This document shows positions 46,295 through 55,214 of a stretch of DNA of 64,000 nucleotides, piece after piece. Numbering within the stretch: the stretch's first letter is position 1; every line of letters begins with the position of its first letter. Source of the DNA: Hyphobacterium sp. SN044. Its GTDB lineage: Bacteria; Pseudomonadota; Alphaproteobacteria; Caulobacterales; Maricaulaceae. Under the pieces are notes generated by a model. It searched no databases and was not told the DNA's origin. It saw only the letters and a list, made by a program, of their open reading frames with translations. Both the position numbers and the translations under genes were made by a program. The stretch spans positions 50,549 to 114,548 of the forward strand of contig NZ_JAKKUV010000009.1 in NCBI RefSeq assembly GCF_021864465.1. The letters run 5' to 3'.

Positions 46295-47656
46295 ATGAGC
46301 CAGCACACCGACGCCCCCGATCCCGCACGCCTTCAATCCATCGCCGACGAGCTCGTCGCCCTGGCCCGGAAGGGCGGGGCGGACGCCGCCGAGGCGGCGG
46401 TGATCGAATCGCGTTCGACCGAAGTGTCCCTGCGCGACGGGGAGCTTGAGGACATCGAGCGCTCCGAGTCGCAGGACGCCGGCTTGCGCGTCATGATCGG
46501 CAAGCGGCAGGCGGGCGTGTCCTTCTCCGACCTGTCGCCCGACGGCCTCAGAACCGTTGTGGAGCGGGCGATTGCGATGGCGCGCATTGCCCCGGAGGAC
46601 AAGTGGGCCGGGCTCGCCGAACCGGGACAGCTCTGCGAACACGCGCCCGAAATCGCCATGTTCGAGGACGGCGACTGGAGCCCCGAACACCTCGAAGCGC
46701 TCGCTGCGGAAGCCGAGAAAGCCGGCCGCGCGGTCGACGGCGTGACGATGACGGAATCCTCGACCGCAAGCCGGGGAACGGCGACGGGCGCGGTTGCCGC
46801 GTCGAATGGTTTTGCCGGCAGCTGGCGTAAATCCACCATGGGCTATGGCGCGGTGATGATCGCCGCGCGCGATGGCGCGATGGAGCGCGACTACGCCTTT
46901 ACCCAGGCGCGGCGCGAGGCCGATCTGCGTTCCGCGGAAGAGATCGGCAGGGAGGCCGGAGAGCGAACCGTTGCCCGTCTCGGACCGAAAACCCTGCCGT
47001 CGGGCAAGCGGCCGGTCGTGTTCGATCGCCGCGTGTCGAGCGTCTTCCTGTCCTCGCTGTGTGGCGCGATCAGCGGTCCGGCGGTGGCGCGCGGCGTGTC
47101 CTTCCTGCGCGACAAGCGCGGTCAGAAAGTCTTCGCCGACGGCATCCGCATTCTCGACGTGCCGACCCGCGACTGGGGTCTCGGATCGCGGCCGTGGGAT
47201 GGGGAAGGCTTGCCGGCGCGGGACTGGGCGGTGATCGAGGACGGGGTTCTTACGGACTGGTTCCTCAACCTTCCCGCGGCCCGCCAGCTCGGCCTTGAGC
47301 CCAATGGCTGCGCGGCGCGCAATCTCGGCGGACCTCCGGGCGCAGGTCCGAGCAATCTGCATCTCGATGCCGGAGACTCCTCGCCGGAGGACATGATCGG
47401 CGGGATCGCCGACGGGCTGCTTGTGACCGACATGTTCGGACCCTCGCTCAATCCGAATACGGGTGACTGGTCGGTCGGCGTGTCCGGGTTCCGGATAGCG
47501 GGCGGCGCGGTCGATCACCCCGTCAGCGAGATCACGGTCGCGGGTAATCTGGTCGATATCTTTGCCCGGCTGGTCCCGGCCAATGACCTTCTCTTTCGTC
47601 ATGCGGTGAACGCGCCGAGCGTGCTGGTCGATGACCTCTCCGTTGGCGGATCCTGA
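46295..47656 (+). CDS. pmbA: TldE/PmbA-type protease-complex subunit
   Basis: 453 aa. The PmbA half of the TldD/TldE metalloprotease: AVIESRSTEVSLRDGELEDIERSE at the N-terminus and GDWSVGVSGFRIAGGA, EITVAGNL, VDIFARL near the C-terminus. Works with TldD (not in this window), e.g. to mature peptides or antitoxins. Its end overlaps cysQ by 26 bases. Confidence 0.94.
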   Translation: MSQHTDAPDPARLQSIADELVALARKGGADAAEAAVIESRSTEVSLRDGELEDIERSESQDAGLRVMIGKRQAGVSFSDLSPDGLRTVVERAIAMARIAPEDKWAGLAEPGQLCEHAPEIAMFEDGDWSPEHLEALAAEAEKAGRAVDGVTMTESSTASRGTATGAVAASNGFAGSWRKSTMGYGAVMIAARDGAMERDYAFTQARREADLRSAEEIGREAGERTVARLGPKTLPSGKRPVVFDRRVSSVFLSSLCGAISGPAVARGVSFLRDKRGQKVFADGIRILDVPTRDWGLGSRPWDGEGLPARDWAVIEDGVLTDWFLNLPAARQLGLEPNGCAARNLGGPPGAGPSNLHLDAGDSSPEDMIGGIADGLLVTDMFGPSLNPNTGDWSVGVSGFRIAGGAVDHPVSEITVAGNLVDIFARLVPANDLLFRHAVNAPSVLVDDLSVGGS

Positions 47657-48410
47657 TCGCGCCCTGATACGCGAGGCGGCCCGCGCGGCGGGCGAGATCC
47701 TTGCCGACTTTTTCCGGCGCGGGGCCGAGGCCTGGGAGAAGAGCCGCGGAAATCCGGTCACCGAAGCCGACCTGGCAGCGGAGAAGACTCTGGAATCGCT
47801 CCTGAAAACGGCGCGCCCCGACTATGGCTGGCTGTCCGAAGAGAGCGTCGATGACGGGACCAGGCTGACCGCGCGGCGCAGCTTCGTGATCGATCCGATG
47901 GACGGCACGCGCGCCTTCATCAAGGGCAAGCCGCATTTCACGGTTTCGATCGGCGTGGTCGAGGAAGGCTGTCCGGTCGCGGGTGCGATCTTCAACCCGA
48001 TCACGGCCGAAATGTTCGATGCCGCCAAGGGCGAGGGCGCAACTCTGAATGGCGAGGCGATCCACCCGAGCGACCAGCCGACTCTAGCGGGCGCCCGGCT
48101 TCTCGGCGATCCGCACCTGTCGCGCGGTCTTCTGGAGGAAGGCACGACGATCGAGTCGCGCAATTCGATCGCCTACCGGATCGCGCTGGTTGCCGCCGGA
48201 CGGTTCGATGCCTCGGTTTCGCCGCGGCCGAAATCGGACTGGGATCTGGCGGCGGCGGACATCATCATGTCCGAGGCAGGCGGCCTCCTGACCGACCATG
48301 CCGGGCAGCCATACCGCTACAACACGGATACGGTGCAGTGCCGACCGCCGCTGGCGGCTGGTCCGAGGCTTCACGCATTGCTAAGAGACCGGCTTCAAAA
48401 CAAGACCTAG
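47631..48410 (+). CDS. cysQ: 3'(2'),5'-bisphosphate nucleotidase CysQ
   Basis: 259 aa, inositol-monophosphatase fold. The metal-binding DPMDGTRAF and the late SDWDLAAADIIMSEAGG are the family signatures; NPVTEADLAAE and LSEES at the start also fit. Hydrolyses pAp from sulfate assimilation. ATG at 47631 overlaps pmbA. Confidence 0.9.
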   Translation: MTSPLADPDRALIREAARAAGEILADFFRRGAEAWEKSRGNPVTEADLAAEKTLESLLKTARPDYGWLSEESVDDGTRLTARRSFVIDPMDGTRAFIKGKPHFTVSIGVVEEGCPVAGAIFNPITAEMFDAAKGEGATLNGEAIHPSDQPTLAGARLLGDPHLSRGLLEEGTTIESRNSIAYRIALVAAGRFDASVSPRPKSDWDLAAADIIMSEAGGLLTDHAGQPYRYNTDTVQCRPPLAAGPRLHALLRDRLQNKT

Positions 48411-48432
48411 ACATCTACCCAACGGAGCCCCC

Positions 48433-48669
48433 ATGCCCGACCGTCAGCTGCTTCATCTCGTCATTGGCGGCGAATTGTCCGAAGTCAGCCCGCACGCCAA
48501 CCAGTTCAAGGATCTGTCCAAGGTCGAATTCGTCGGGGCCTTTGCCAATTACGACGATGCGCGCCGCGCCTGGAAGCAGGCCGCGCAAGCGACAGTGGAC
48601 AACGCACACATGCGCTATTTCATTATCCACGCCCACAAGCTGCTCGATCCGTCGTCGGATCACCACTGA
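48433..48669 (+). CDS. DUF4170 protein
   Basis: 78 aa. HLVIGGELSE...F and RYFIIHAHKLLDP match DUF4170, small cytoplasmic proteins that sit next to cysQ and LPS genes in alphaproteobacteria. Function unknown. Confidence 0.88.
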   Translation: MPDRQLLHLVIGGELSEVSPHANQFKDLSKVEFVGAFANYDDARRAWKQAAQATVDNAHMRYFIIHAHKLLDPSSDHH

Positions 48670-48693
48670 TCGGCGGGCGGGAAAGAGGTCCGA

Positions 48694-50451
48694 TTGAACG
48701 CGGAAACGCCCCGCGCCCGTTCCACAGGTGAACTGACCGCCCGGTTGTGGCGCGACTGGCTGGCGCATCGCTGGCCGCTGGTGCTTGTCGCAGTGCTTCT
48801 CTCCGCGCTCACGGCTGCTGCGGTGTCGAGCTATGCCTTTGTCCTGAGCTGGACGATGGAATTGCTCGAGCGCAGCGACGAACGGGTGATCTGGATTGCG
48901 CCGATCGCCATCTTCGCGATGACGGCGGTGCGCGGCTTGTCGCTGTTCGCCCAGACGGTCCAGACCAACCGGCTCGCTTTGCGGGTGATGCAGGAATTGC
49001 AGGAACGCATGTTCGTGCGGCTGGTGCGCGCCGATTTCGCGCGCCTGCTGGCCGAGCCCGTCGGGTCGCTGGTCTCCCGGTTCACCAATGACATCACGCT
49101 CTTGCGAGAGGCGCTGGTCCGCGCCGCCAACAATCTCCTGCGCGACACGCTGACCGTGGTCGGCGCTGTCGCGGCGATGTTCTGGTTCGACTGGATGCTC
49201 GCCATCCTCGTCCTCTTCGTCTACCCGATCGCGGCCCTGCCGGTCGTGCGGATCGGCCAGCGGCTGCGCAAGACGTCCAACGAGGCGCAGCAGCAGATGG
49301 GTGAGGTGACGAGCTTCCTCGAGGAAAGCTTTTCCGGCGTCCGGATGGTGAAGACCTATCAGCTGGAAGAATACGAGGAGAAGCGCTCGCACGGTGCCTT
49401 CCTCAAGCGTTTCAGACTGGCCCTGAAGCTGGCGGCGTCCAGGGCTCGGGTCGATCCGATCCTGGAAGTCATTGGCGGGATCGCGCTTGCCGGCGTGCTG
49501 GGCTTCGCTGGCTGGCGGATATCCAATGGCGAAATGAGCGTGCCCGACGTTATCGGCTTTATCGCCGCGATCGGTGTGATGGCCCCTGCCGTGCGCGCCC
49601 TCGGCACATTGAACGCCGTCGTCCAGGAAGGTCTGGCCGTTCTGGACCGGGTGTTCACCGTGATCGATACGCCCGACGCCGTCACCGAAGCACCGGATGC
49701 TAAGCCTCTGAAACTCTCCGGCGGCGCGGTCGAGTTCGACAACGTCGCCTTCGCTTATGGCGAGGATGCGCCAGCTCTCCACGGCATCTCGATGAGGGCA
49801 GAGCCGGGACAGACGATTGCCTTCGTTGGCCCGTCCGGGTCCGGCAAGACGACCATCCTCAACCTCATTCCACGGCTCTACGACCCGACCGAAGGCCGGG
49901 TCCTGATAGACGGGCAGAACATCAGGTCCGCGACCATCGCGTCGGTGCGACAGACCATCGCCCTTGTCAGTCAGGACGTGACGCTGTTCGACGACACGGT
50001 GCGGGCCAACATCGCATTCGGCCGGCTGGATGCGAGCGACGAGGAGATCGCCGCGGCGGCGAAAGCAGCTGATGCGCATGACTTCATTACCGCTCTGCCG
50101 GGCGGATACGACGCGCCGGTGGGGCCGCGCGGCGGGCAATTGTCCGGTGGTCAGCGCCAGCGGATTGCGATTGCGCGCGCCATCCTCAAGGACGCACCGA
50201 TCCTGCTGCTCGACGAGGCGACCAGCGCGCTCGACGCCGAAGCCGAAGCGCGGGTGCAGGAGGCGCTATCGCGGCTGACCGAGGGCCGGACAAGCTTCGT
50301 GATTGCCCACCGGCTGGCCACCGTGCGTAATGCCGACTGGATCTATGTGCTCGATCAGGGGCGGATTGCTGAACAGGGCCGTCACGACGACCTCGTTGCG
50401 AAGGACGGGCTCTATGCCCGCCTGTCGAAGCTGCAATTCGCGGCGGGCTGA
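48694..50451 (+). CDS. MsbA-like ABC exporter (lipid A flippase type)
   Basis: 585 aa, one half-transporter. Six TM helices to about 320, then an ATPase domain with Walker A GPSGSGKTT, signature LSGGQRQRIA and Walker B ILLLDEATSALDAEAEARV. Context (waaA, lpxK, lpxL) argues for export of LPS or its precursor. Start is TTG at 48694 after AAAGAGG; no earlier ATG is available. Confidence 0.92.
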   Translation: MNAETPRARSTGELTARLWRDWLAHRWPLVLVAVLLSALTAAAVSSYAFVLSWTMELLERSDERVIWIAPIAIFAMTAVRGLSLFAQTVQTNRLALRVMQELQERMFVRLVRADFARLLAEPVGSLVSRFTNDITLLREALVRAANNLLRDTLTVVGAVAAMFWFDWMLAILVLFVYPIAALPVVRIGQRLRKTSNEAQQQMGEVTSFLEESFSGVRMVKTYQLEEYEEKRSHGAFLKRFRLALKLAASRARVDPILEVIGGIALAGVLGFAGWRISNGEMSVPDVIGFIAAIGVMAPAVRALGTLNAVVQEGLAVLDRVFTVIDTPDAVTEAPDAKPLKLSGGAVEFDNVAFAYGEDAPALHGISMRAEPGQTIAFVGPSGSGKTTILNLIPRLYDPTEGRVLIDGQNIRSATIASVRQTIALVSQDVTLFDDTVRANIAFGRLDASDEEIAAAAKAADAHDFITALPGGYDAPVGPRGGQLSGGQRQRIAIARAILKDAPILLLDEATSALDAEAEARVQEALSRLTEGRTSFVIAHRLATVRNADWIYVLDQGRIAEQGRHDDLVAKDGLYARLSKLQFAAG

Positions 50452-50454
50452 CGC

Positions 50455-51120
50455 CTATTCCCGGCGCAGGAGTTTCTCGGTCAGGAGACTGCCCCACCAG
50501 CTGGCCATGAAGCCGTCATGGGTCGCCTGACGGTCGTACTTCGTGCGGACCCATTCGAGGAAATCGATCGGCTCGGCCTCGTTCGCGAGCCGGTATTGCT
50601 CGAAGAAGTAGTCGAGCATGCCGGTCTTGCCCTGCTTCACGTGCAGGTATTTGAACGAGAGGTGGTCGATCGCTTCCTCGAAGGACGCACCTTCGTGCAG
50701 CAGCATGTACATCACCGCGACGATACCGGCCCGGTCCGCGCCGGACTTGCAGTGCATCATCGCGGGGTATTCGATCGAATTGAACACTTCGATCAACCGT
50801 TCGATGCGATCGACATAAGGCGCTTCGCGGGACCCCCAGGGCAGGTCGACGATGGCGAGGCCGTGACGCTCGCAGGCGTCGTGTTCGAGATCATAGTAGG
50901 GCCGTCCCGGTTGGGTGCCGCGCAGGTTCAGGATGGTCTTGAAGCCGTTGTCTGCCAGCCATTTGATCCGGTTCGGCGAGGGCTGGTTGGCGCGCCACAT
51001 GCCCTTGGTGCCGACCGGATGCATGTTGTGGAATTTCAGGCGCAGGACGCCATGGTCCTTCCACAGATAGTCCTGCCAGGCGCGTTCGCGGTCAGCCGCA
51101 TTGGTCAAATCGTAAGCCAT
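50455..51120 (-). CDS. tyrosine/dual-specificity phosphatase-like protein
   Basis: 221 aa. Active-site P-loop HCKSGADRAG (HCx5R) near residue 105 and LPWGSRE as a plausible WPD-equivalent loop. Could dephosphorylate protein tyrosine or phospholipids/inositides. It lies on the opposite strand inside the LPS cluster, only 4 bases after the ABC exporter gene, a placement also seen in related genomes. ATG at 51120 is preferred; a TTG at 51129 closer to AGGA is the alternative. Confidence 0.88.
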   Translation of the reverse strand: MAYDLTNAADRERAWQDYLWKDHGVLRLKFHNMHPVGTKGMWRANQPSPNRIKWLADNGFKTILNLRGTQPGRPYYDLEHDACERHGLAIVDLPWGSREAPYVDRIERLIEVFNSIEYPAMMHCKSGADRAGIVAVMYMLLHEGASFEEAIDHLSFKYLHVKQGKTGMLDYFFEQYRLANEAEPIDFLEWVRTKYDRQATHDGFMASWWGSLLTEKLLRRE

Positions 51121-51189
51121 CAGGCGCAATGGTCCTGCTACAACCCTTTCGCGGGGGTTTAGGCGGGCTTATCTCCCCCCGCAACTCCC

Positions 51190-51215
51190 GCCCGGACTTG
51201 ACCCGCAAGTCGGGC
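51190..51215. repeat. palindromic repeat in divergent gap
   Basis: GCCCGGACTTG ACCCG CAAGTCGGGC, an imperfect hairpin upstream of the DUF374 gene, of the same style as the dispersed palindromes elsewhere in the window. Confidence 0.45.
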
Positions 51216-51233
51216 ATTGCGAGCAAGGTGAAC

Positions 51234-51977
51234 ATGGTAAAGCGCCTGACCCGTTCAGCCCCCTTCCAGATCGCGGTTGCATGGCTGCTCGCGCGATACA
51301 TGCAGCTGTGTGCGGCGACGACGCGGTGGGAGTATCGCGGGCGCGATCATATCGATGCGCTGACCGAGCGGGGCGACGGGATCGTGGCGGCCTTCTGGCA
51401 TTCGCGCATCGCGCTGAGCTTCATGGCGTGGCCGCGTTCAGCACCGCAAAAACCGGCCATGCTCATCTCGCGATCAAAGGAAGGCGACTTCATCGCCCGA
51501 TTTGCGCGTCATCTCGACATTGCGACCGTTCGCGGGTCCTCGCGAAACCGCCGCAAGGACAAGGCGAAGGGCGGCGTGGCGGCCTTTCGCGACATGGATC
51601 GCTGGGTCGATGACGGAAACTGCATGGGGCTGACGATCGACGGCCCGCGCGGCCCGCGCCAGCGCGCGACCATGGGCGCACTGCGCCTCGCCAAGGCGAC
51701 CGGTGCGCCGATCATGATCTTCTCCTGGTCCGTGACGAACAAGCATGTCGCCAAGTCCTGGGACCGCTTCATCCTGCCTTTGCCCTTCGGGCGCGGCGTG
51801 GTGGTCTGGGGCGAATCCATCGTCGTGCCGGTCGATGCTTCGGTGCAGGAGATGGAGCGTCTGCGGCTGGTCCTGGAAGACCGTCTCAACGCCATCACGC
51901 TCGAGGCCGATCGGGCGTGCGGCGGGCCGATCAGTGAGCCCGAACCGCTCCCGGATACCGCCGGGGCAGTGTCATGA
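51234..51977 (+). CDS. DUF374 lysophospholipid acyltransferase-like protein
   Basis: 247 aa. The DUF374 family: WHSRIALSFMAWP (acyltransferase H-x4-D-like), SRSKEGDFIARFA, DGPRGPRQRATMGALRLAK. Usually next to waaA in alphaproteobacteria and thought to acylate a lipid A precursor. Start at ATG 51234; upstream in-frame codons lie in the intergenic repeat. Overlaps waaA by 4 bases. Confidence 0.9.
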   Translation: MVKRLTRSAPFQIAVAWLLARYMQLCAATTRWEYRGRDHIDALTERGDGIVAAFWHSRIALSFMAWPRSAPQKPAMLISRSKEGDFIARFARHLDIATVRGSSRNRRKDKAKGGVAAFRDMDRWVDDGNCMGLTIDGPRGPRQRATMGALRLAKATGAPIMIFSWSVTNKHVAKSWDRFILPLPFGRGVVVWGESIVVPVDASVQEMERLRLVLEDRLNAITLEADRACGGPISEPEPLPDTAGAVS

Positions 51978-53254
51978 GCCTGCCTCCTGGCCTCTTCGTC
52001 TATCATTGGGCGACGCGTCTGGCCGGACCGCTGGCGCATCCGGCGCTGCACCACCGGGTCAAGCGCGGCAAGGAAGACCCGCTCCGCCTCGACGAGCGGC
52101 AGGGCCGGCCCTCGCGCAATCGGCCGAACGGCCATCTCGTCTGGCTGCACGGCGCCAGCGTCGGCGAGTCGCGAGTGATCCTGACGCTGGTGCGGGCGCT
52201 TCTGAAAGAGCACCCCAATCTGCATTGCCTCGTCACGACGGGAACGACGACGTCCGCGCAGCTGATGAGCGAGAAGCTGCCGTCACGTGCCATTCACCAG
52301 TATGTGCCGATCGACCGGCCGCGCTATGTGCGCCGCTTCCTCGACTACTGGCAGCCCGATCTCGGGATTTTTGCGGAGTCGGAGCTTTGGCCGAACCTAT
52401 TGCTCGCGGCGGAACGGCGCGGCATCCCGATGGCGCTCGTCAATGCGCGGATGAATTCGAAGTCGGTCCGGAACTGGCTGGCCAATCGCGGCAGCGCGCG
52501 GCGTCTGCTGCGCTGCTTCGCGTGGATCGGCGCGGCCGACCGGCGCACGGCCGAGGGGTTGTCGGCGATCCTCGACGATGACGTGCCGATGGTCGGCAAT
52601 CTGAAGATTGATGCCGAAGCCGATCCGCCTGATGCAGAGACTCTAGAGCGCTTTCGCGCGACGATCGGCGGCCGCCCGGTCTGGCTGGCCGCCAGCACGC
52701 ACCCGGGTGAAGACGAGATCGTCCTGGCCGCGCACCAGAATCTTCTGAAGAATTATCCGGATGCGCTTCTGATCCTTGCGCCGCGCCATCCCGACCGGGG
52801 CGATGCGATGAGCGATACGCTGGCCTCCGGCGATTTCGCGCATGCGCGGCGGTCGGCGGGGGACTTGCCGGGTCCGGAGCATTCGGTCTGGCTCGCCGAC
52901 ACGATGGGCGAGATGGCACTCTGGTTCGCTTTGTCGCCCGTGGCCTTTATCGCCGGCAGCCTGATCGACGGGATAGGCGGGCATAATCCCGTCGAAGCGA
53001 CCCAGGGCGGCGCCGCCGTGCTGACCGGACCCTTCACCGCCAGCTTCGACGATGTCTTCGCCGCCTATGAAGCCCATGACGCCGTCACGCGCGTGGCGCA
53101 TGCCGATGCGCTGTCCGCTGCGGTCGCGGCGATCTGGAACGGGCAGTCCGATACGGTCCCGGCGGCGCGGCAAGCCGTGAAGGACCTGTCCTCCGGTGCG
53201 CTGACGCAGACGATGTCAGCCCTGCGCCCGATGCTGACCGGAACGCTCGCATGA
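51974..53254 (+). CDS. waaA: 3-deoxy-D-manno-octulosonic acid (Kdo) transferase
   Basis: 426 aa, GT30. Transfers Kdo to lipid IVA in LPS core synthesis. HGASVGE near 55, AESELWPNLL near 135, and the GT-B C-terminal IAGSLIDGIGGHNPVEATQGG. 4-base overlaps with both neighbours indicate a tight operon. Confidence 0.95.
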   Translation: MSLPPGLFVYHWATRLAGPLAHPALHHRVKRGKEDPLRLDERQGRPSRNRPNGHLVWLHGASVGESRVILTLVRALLKEHPNLHCLVTTGTTTSAQLMSEKLPSRAIHQYVPIDRPRYVRRFLDYWQPDLGIFAESELWPNLLLAAERRGIPMALVNARMNSKSVRNWLANRGSARRLLRCFAWIGAADRRTAEGLSAILDDDVPMVGNLKIDAEADPPDAETLERFRATIGGRPVWLAASTHPGEDEIVLAAHQNLLKNYPDALLILAPRHPDRGDAMSDTLASGDFAHARRSAGDLPGPEHSVWLADTMGEMALWFALSPVAFIAGSLIDGIGGHNPVEATQGGAAVLTGPFTASFDDVFAAYEAHDAVTRVAHADALSAAVAAIWNGQSDTVPAARQAVKDLSSGALTQTMSALRPMLTGTLA

Positions 53255-54273
53255 AACCGCCGGCCTTCTGGGCTGGATCAACGGGACCGGGCAGCCGGCT
53301 TGCACAGGCGCTGCTGTCGCCGCTCTCGGCCATTCAGGCCGCTGCGACCGCGCAGCGCGTGGCAAAGCCAGGCGCTCGGGTCGATGCCGCCGTCCTCTGC
53401 GTCGGGAATCTGAGCGTCGGCGGGACCGGGAAGACACCGGTCGCTGCCGCCGCGATGGATCGCCTTGCGGACCGCGATGTGGCCGTCCACGGTCTGTCGC
53501 GTGGTTATGGAGGTCGCCTGAAAGGCCCGGAACGCGTCGATCCCGAATTGCACGGGCCCGACGACACGGGCGATGAGCCGCTTCTGCTCGCGCGGCACGC
53601 TTCTGTCTGGGTCAGCCGTGACCGCGTGGCAGGTGCATTGCGAGCCGTCGAGAATGGGGCGGACGCGATCGTCATGGACGACGGCTTCCAGAATCCGTCG
53701 CTGCACAAGGACGCCTCGATCATCGTGATCGACGGTGAGGCGGGATGGGGCAATGGCCGCGTGTTTCCCGCCGGCCCGCTGCGCGAACCGGTCGAAGCGG
53801 GGCTGAGGCGTGCCGACGCGGTGGTCGTGATGATGCCCGGCCCGGAAGACATTCCGAATTTCGAAGCACTCGGTCTCGCCGATCTCGAAAAGCCTGTGCT
53901 TCGTGCTTGGCTGGAACCCGCCGAACCGCCTCCGCCGGGAGCGCTGGTTGCTTTCGCCGGGATCGGACGGCCTGAGAAATTCTTCGATGCGATCCGCCGG
54001 CAGGGCGGCGATGTTGTCGAGACCGTGGCCTTTCCGGACCATCACCGTTTCAGCGCGCGCGAACTGGAACGCCTTGCCGATCTTGCTTCCGGCGCGAATG
54101 GTACGCTGGTCACGACGGAGAAGGACGCCGTGCGCCTGCAAGCGGGTTTCCGCGAGACCGTCTTCGTCAGCCGGGTGGACGCGAGGTTCGCGGACGCACG
54201 CGCGCTCGATGCGATCTTGCAGGCCGGTCTGGACGCCGCCGCCGCGCGCGGGGTAAAGGCCGCGGCACGATGA
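53251..54273 (+). CDS. lpxK: tetraacyldisaccharide 4'-kinase
   Basis: 340 aa. Walker A GNLSVGGTGKTP near 55; GLSRGYGGRL, MDDGFQN and the late LVTTEKDAVRL are LpxK hallmarks. Phosphorylates lipid A disaccharide to lipid IVA at the inner membrane. Confidence 0.95.
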   Translation: MKPPAFWAGSTGPGSRLAQALLSPLSAIQAAATAQRVAKPGARVDAAVLCVGNLSVGGTGKTPVAAAAMDRLADRDVAVHGLSRGYGGRLKGPERVDPELHGPDDTGDEPLLLARHASVWVSRDRVAGALRAVENGADAIVMDDGFQNPSLHKDASIIVIDGEAGWGNGRVFPAGPLREPVEAGLRRADAVVVMMPGPEDIPNFEALGLADLEKPVLRAWLEPAEPPPPGALVAFAGIGRPEKFFDAIRRQGGDVVETVAFPDHHRFSARELERLADLASGANGTLVTTEKDAVRLQAGFRETVFVSRVDARFADARALDAILQAGLDAAAARGVKAAAR

Positions 54274-55214
54274 ACGCACCGTGGCACCAGAAACTGGGTT
54301 GGCGCGCCGAAGCGCTCGGCTGGGATACCTATGAGGGAATTTTCCGCTCGATGGGGATCGACCGCGCGGGCGATGCCGGGGCCGCCATACTGCGCCGTCT
54401 GGGGCCCATGGCATCGGTGCAGAATGTCGCGCGCATCAACATGCAGCGTGCCTTTCCCGAAGCGACAAAGCCGGAGATCGACCGGCTGCTGACCCGGATG
54501 TGGGACAGTTTCGGCCGCTTCCTCGGCGAGAACCCGAACATGGCGGTGCTGGCCCCGCCGAAAACGCGCGAACGCGTCGAGGTGCGCGGCGAGGAGCTGG
54601 TTCTGAAGCTGACCCGCGAGCACAAGCCCTACGTCCTCGTCTCGGGGCATTTCTCGAACTGGGAGGTGATGGGGGCGGTGATCGCCGACCTGGGCCTCAA
54701 TTGCCGCGTCACCTACCGCCACGCCAACAATCCGATCATCGACGAGCGCATCCTGTCGACCCGCGCGGCCTACGGTCTGAAGATCATGACCGCGAAGGGC
54801 GGAGCCGGCGCGAAGGAATTGCTGAAATGCCTGTCCGAGGGCACGGCGGTCGCGCTGATGAACGACCAGAAGATGAATGACGGCATCGCCGCGCCGTTCT
54901 TCGGCTACGAGACGATGACCGCGCCGGGCCCCTCGAAGATGGCGATGCGCACCGGCGTGCCCCTGATCCCGATCGTGACCCGCCGTCTTGAGGGCGCGAA
55001 TTTCCGCGTGACCTTCTACGATCCGATCGAGCAGAGCACGGCGGCCGACAAGACCGAGGCCGTGCGCGACACCGTCACCAACATCAATCGCTGGGTCGAG
55101 GACCGGATCCGCGAAGCTCCCGAACAATGGTTCTGGGTGCATCGCCGCTGGGACAAGTCGGTCTACCGCAAGGATGCGGGATCGACCTCCAGCACCAGCG
55201 CCGGATCGATGTAG
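54270..55214 (+). CDS. lpxL: lipid A late acyltransferase (LpxL/HtrB type)
   Basis: 314 aa. Acyl-ACP-dependent acyltransferase with the H-x4-E motif in SGHFSNWEVMG and downstream MNDQKMNDGIAAPFFG. Adds a secondary fatty acyl to Kdo-lipid IVA. Last gene of the LPS operon; its end overlaps the convergent M23 gene by 52 bases. Confidence 0.88.
   Translation: MNAPWHQKLGWRAEALGWDTYEGIFRSMGIDRAGDAGAAILRRLGPMASVQNVARINMQRAFPEATKPEIDRLLTRMWDSFGRFLGENPNMAVLAPPKTRERVEVRGEELVLKLTREHKPYVLVSGHFSNWEVMGAVIADLGLNCRVTYRHANNPIIDERILSTRAAYGLKIMTAKGGAGAKELLKCLSEGTAVALMNDQKMNDGIAAPFFGYETMTAPGPSKMAMRTGVPLIPIVTRRLEGANFRVTFYDPIEQSTAADKTEAVRDTVTNINRWVEDRIREAPEQWFWVHRRWDKSVYRKDAGSTSSTSAGSM

Noticed and set aside
48415-50139. 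574-codon minus-strand open frame opposite the ABC exporter
   Set aside because: Shadow rich in His/Arg/Gln; the plus strand has Walker motifs.
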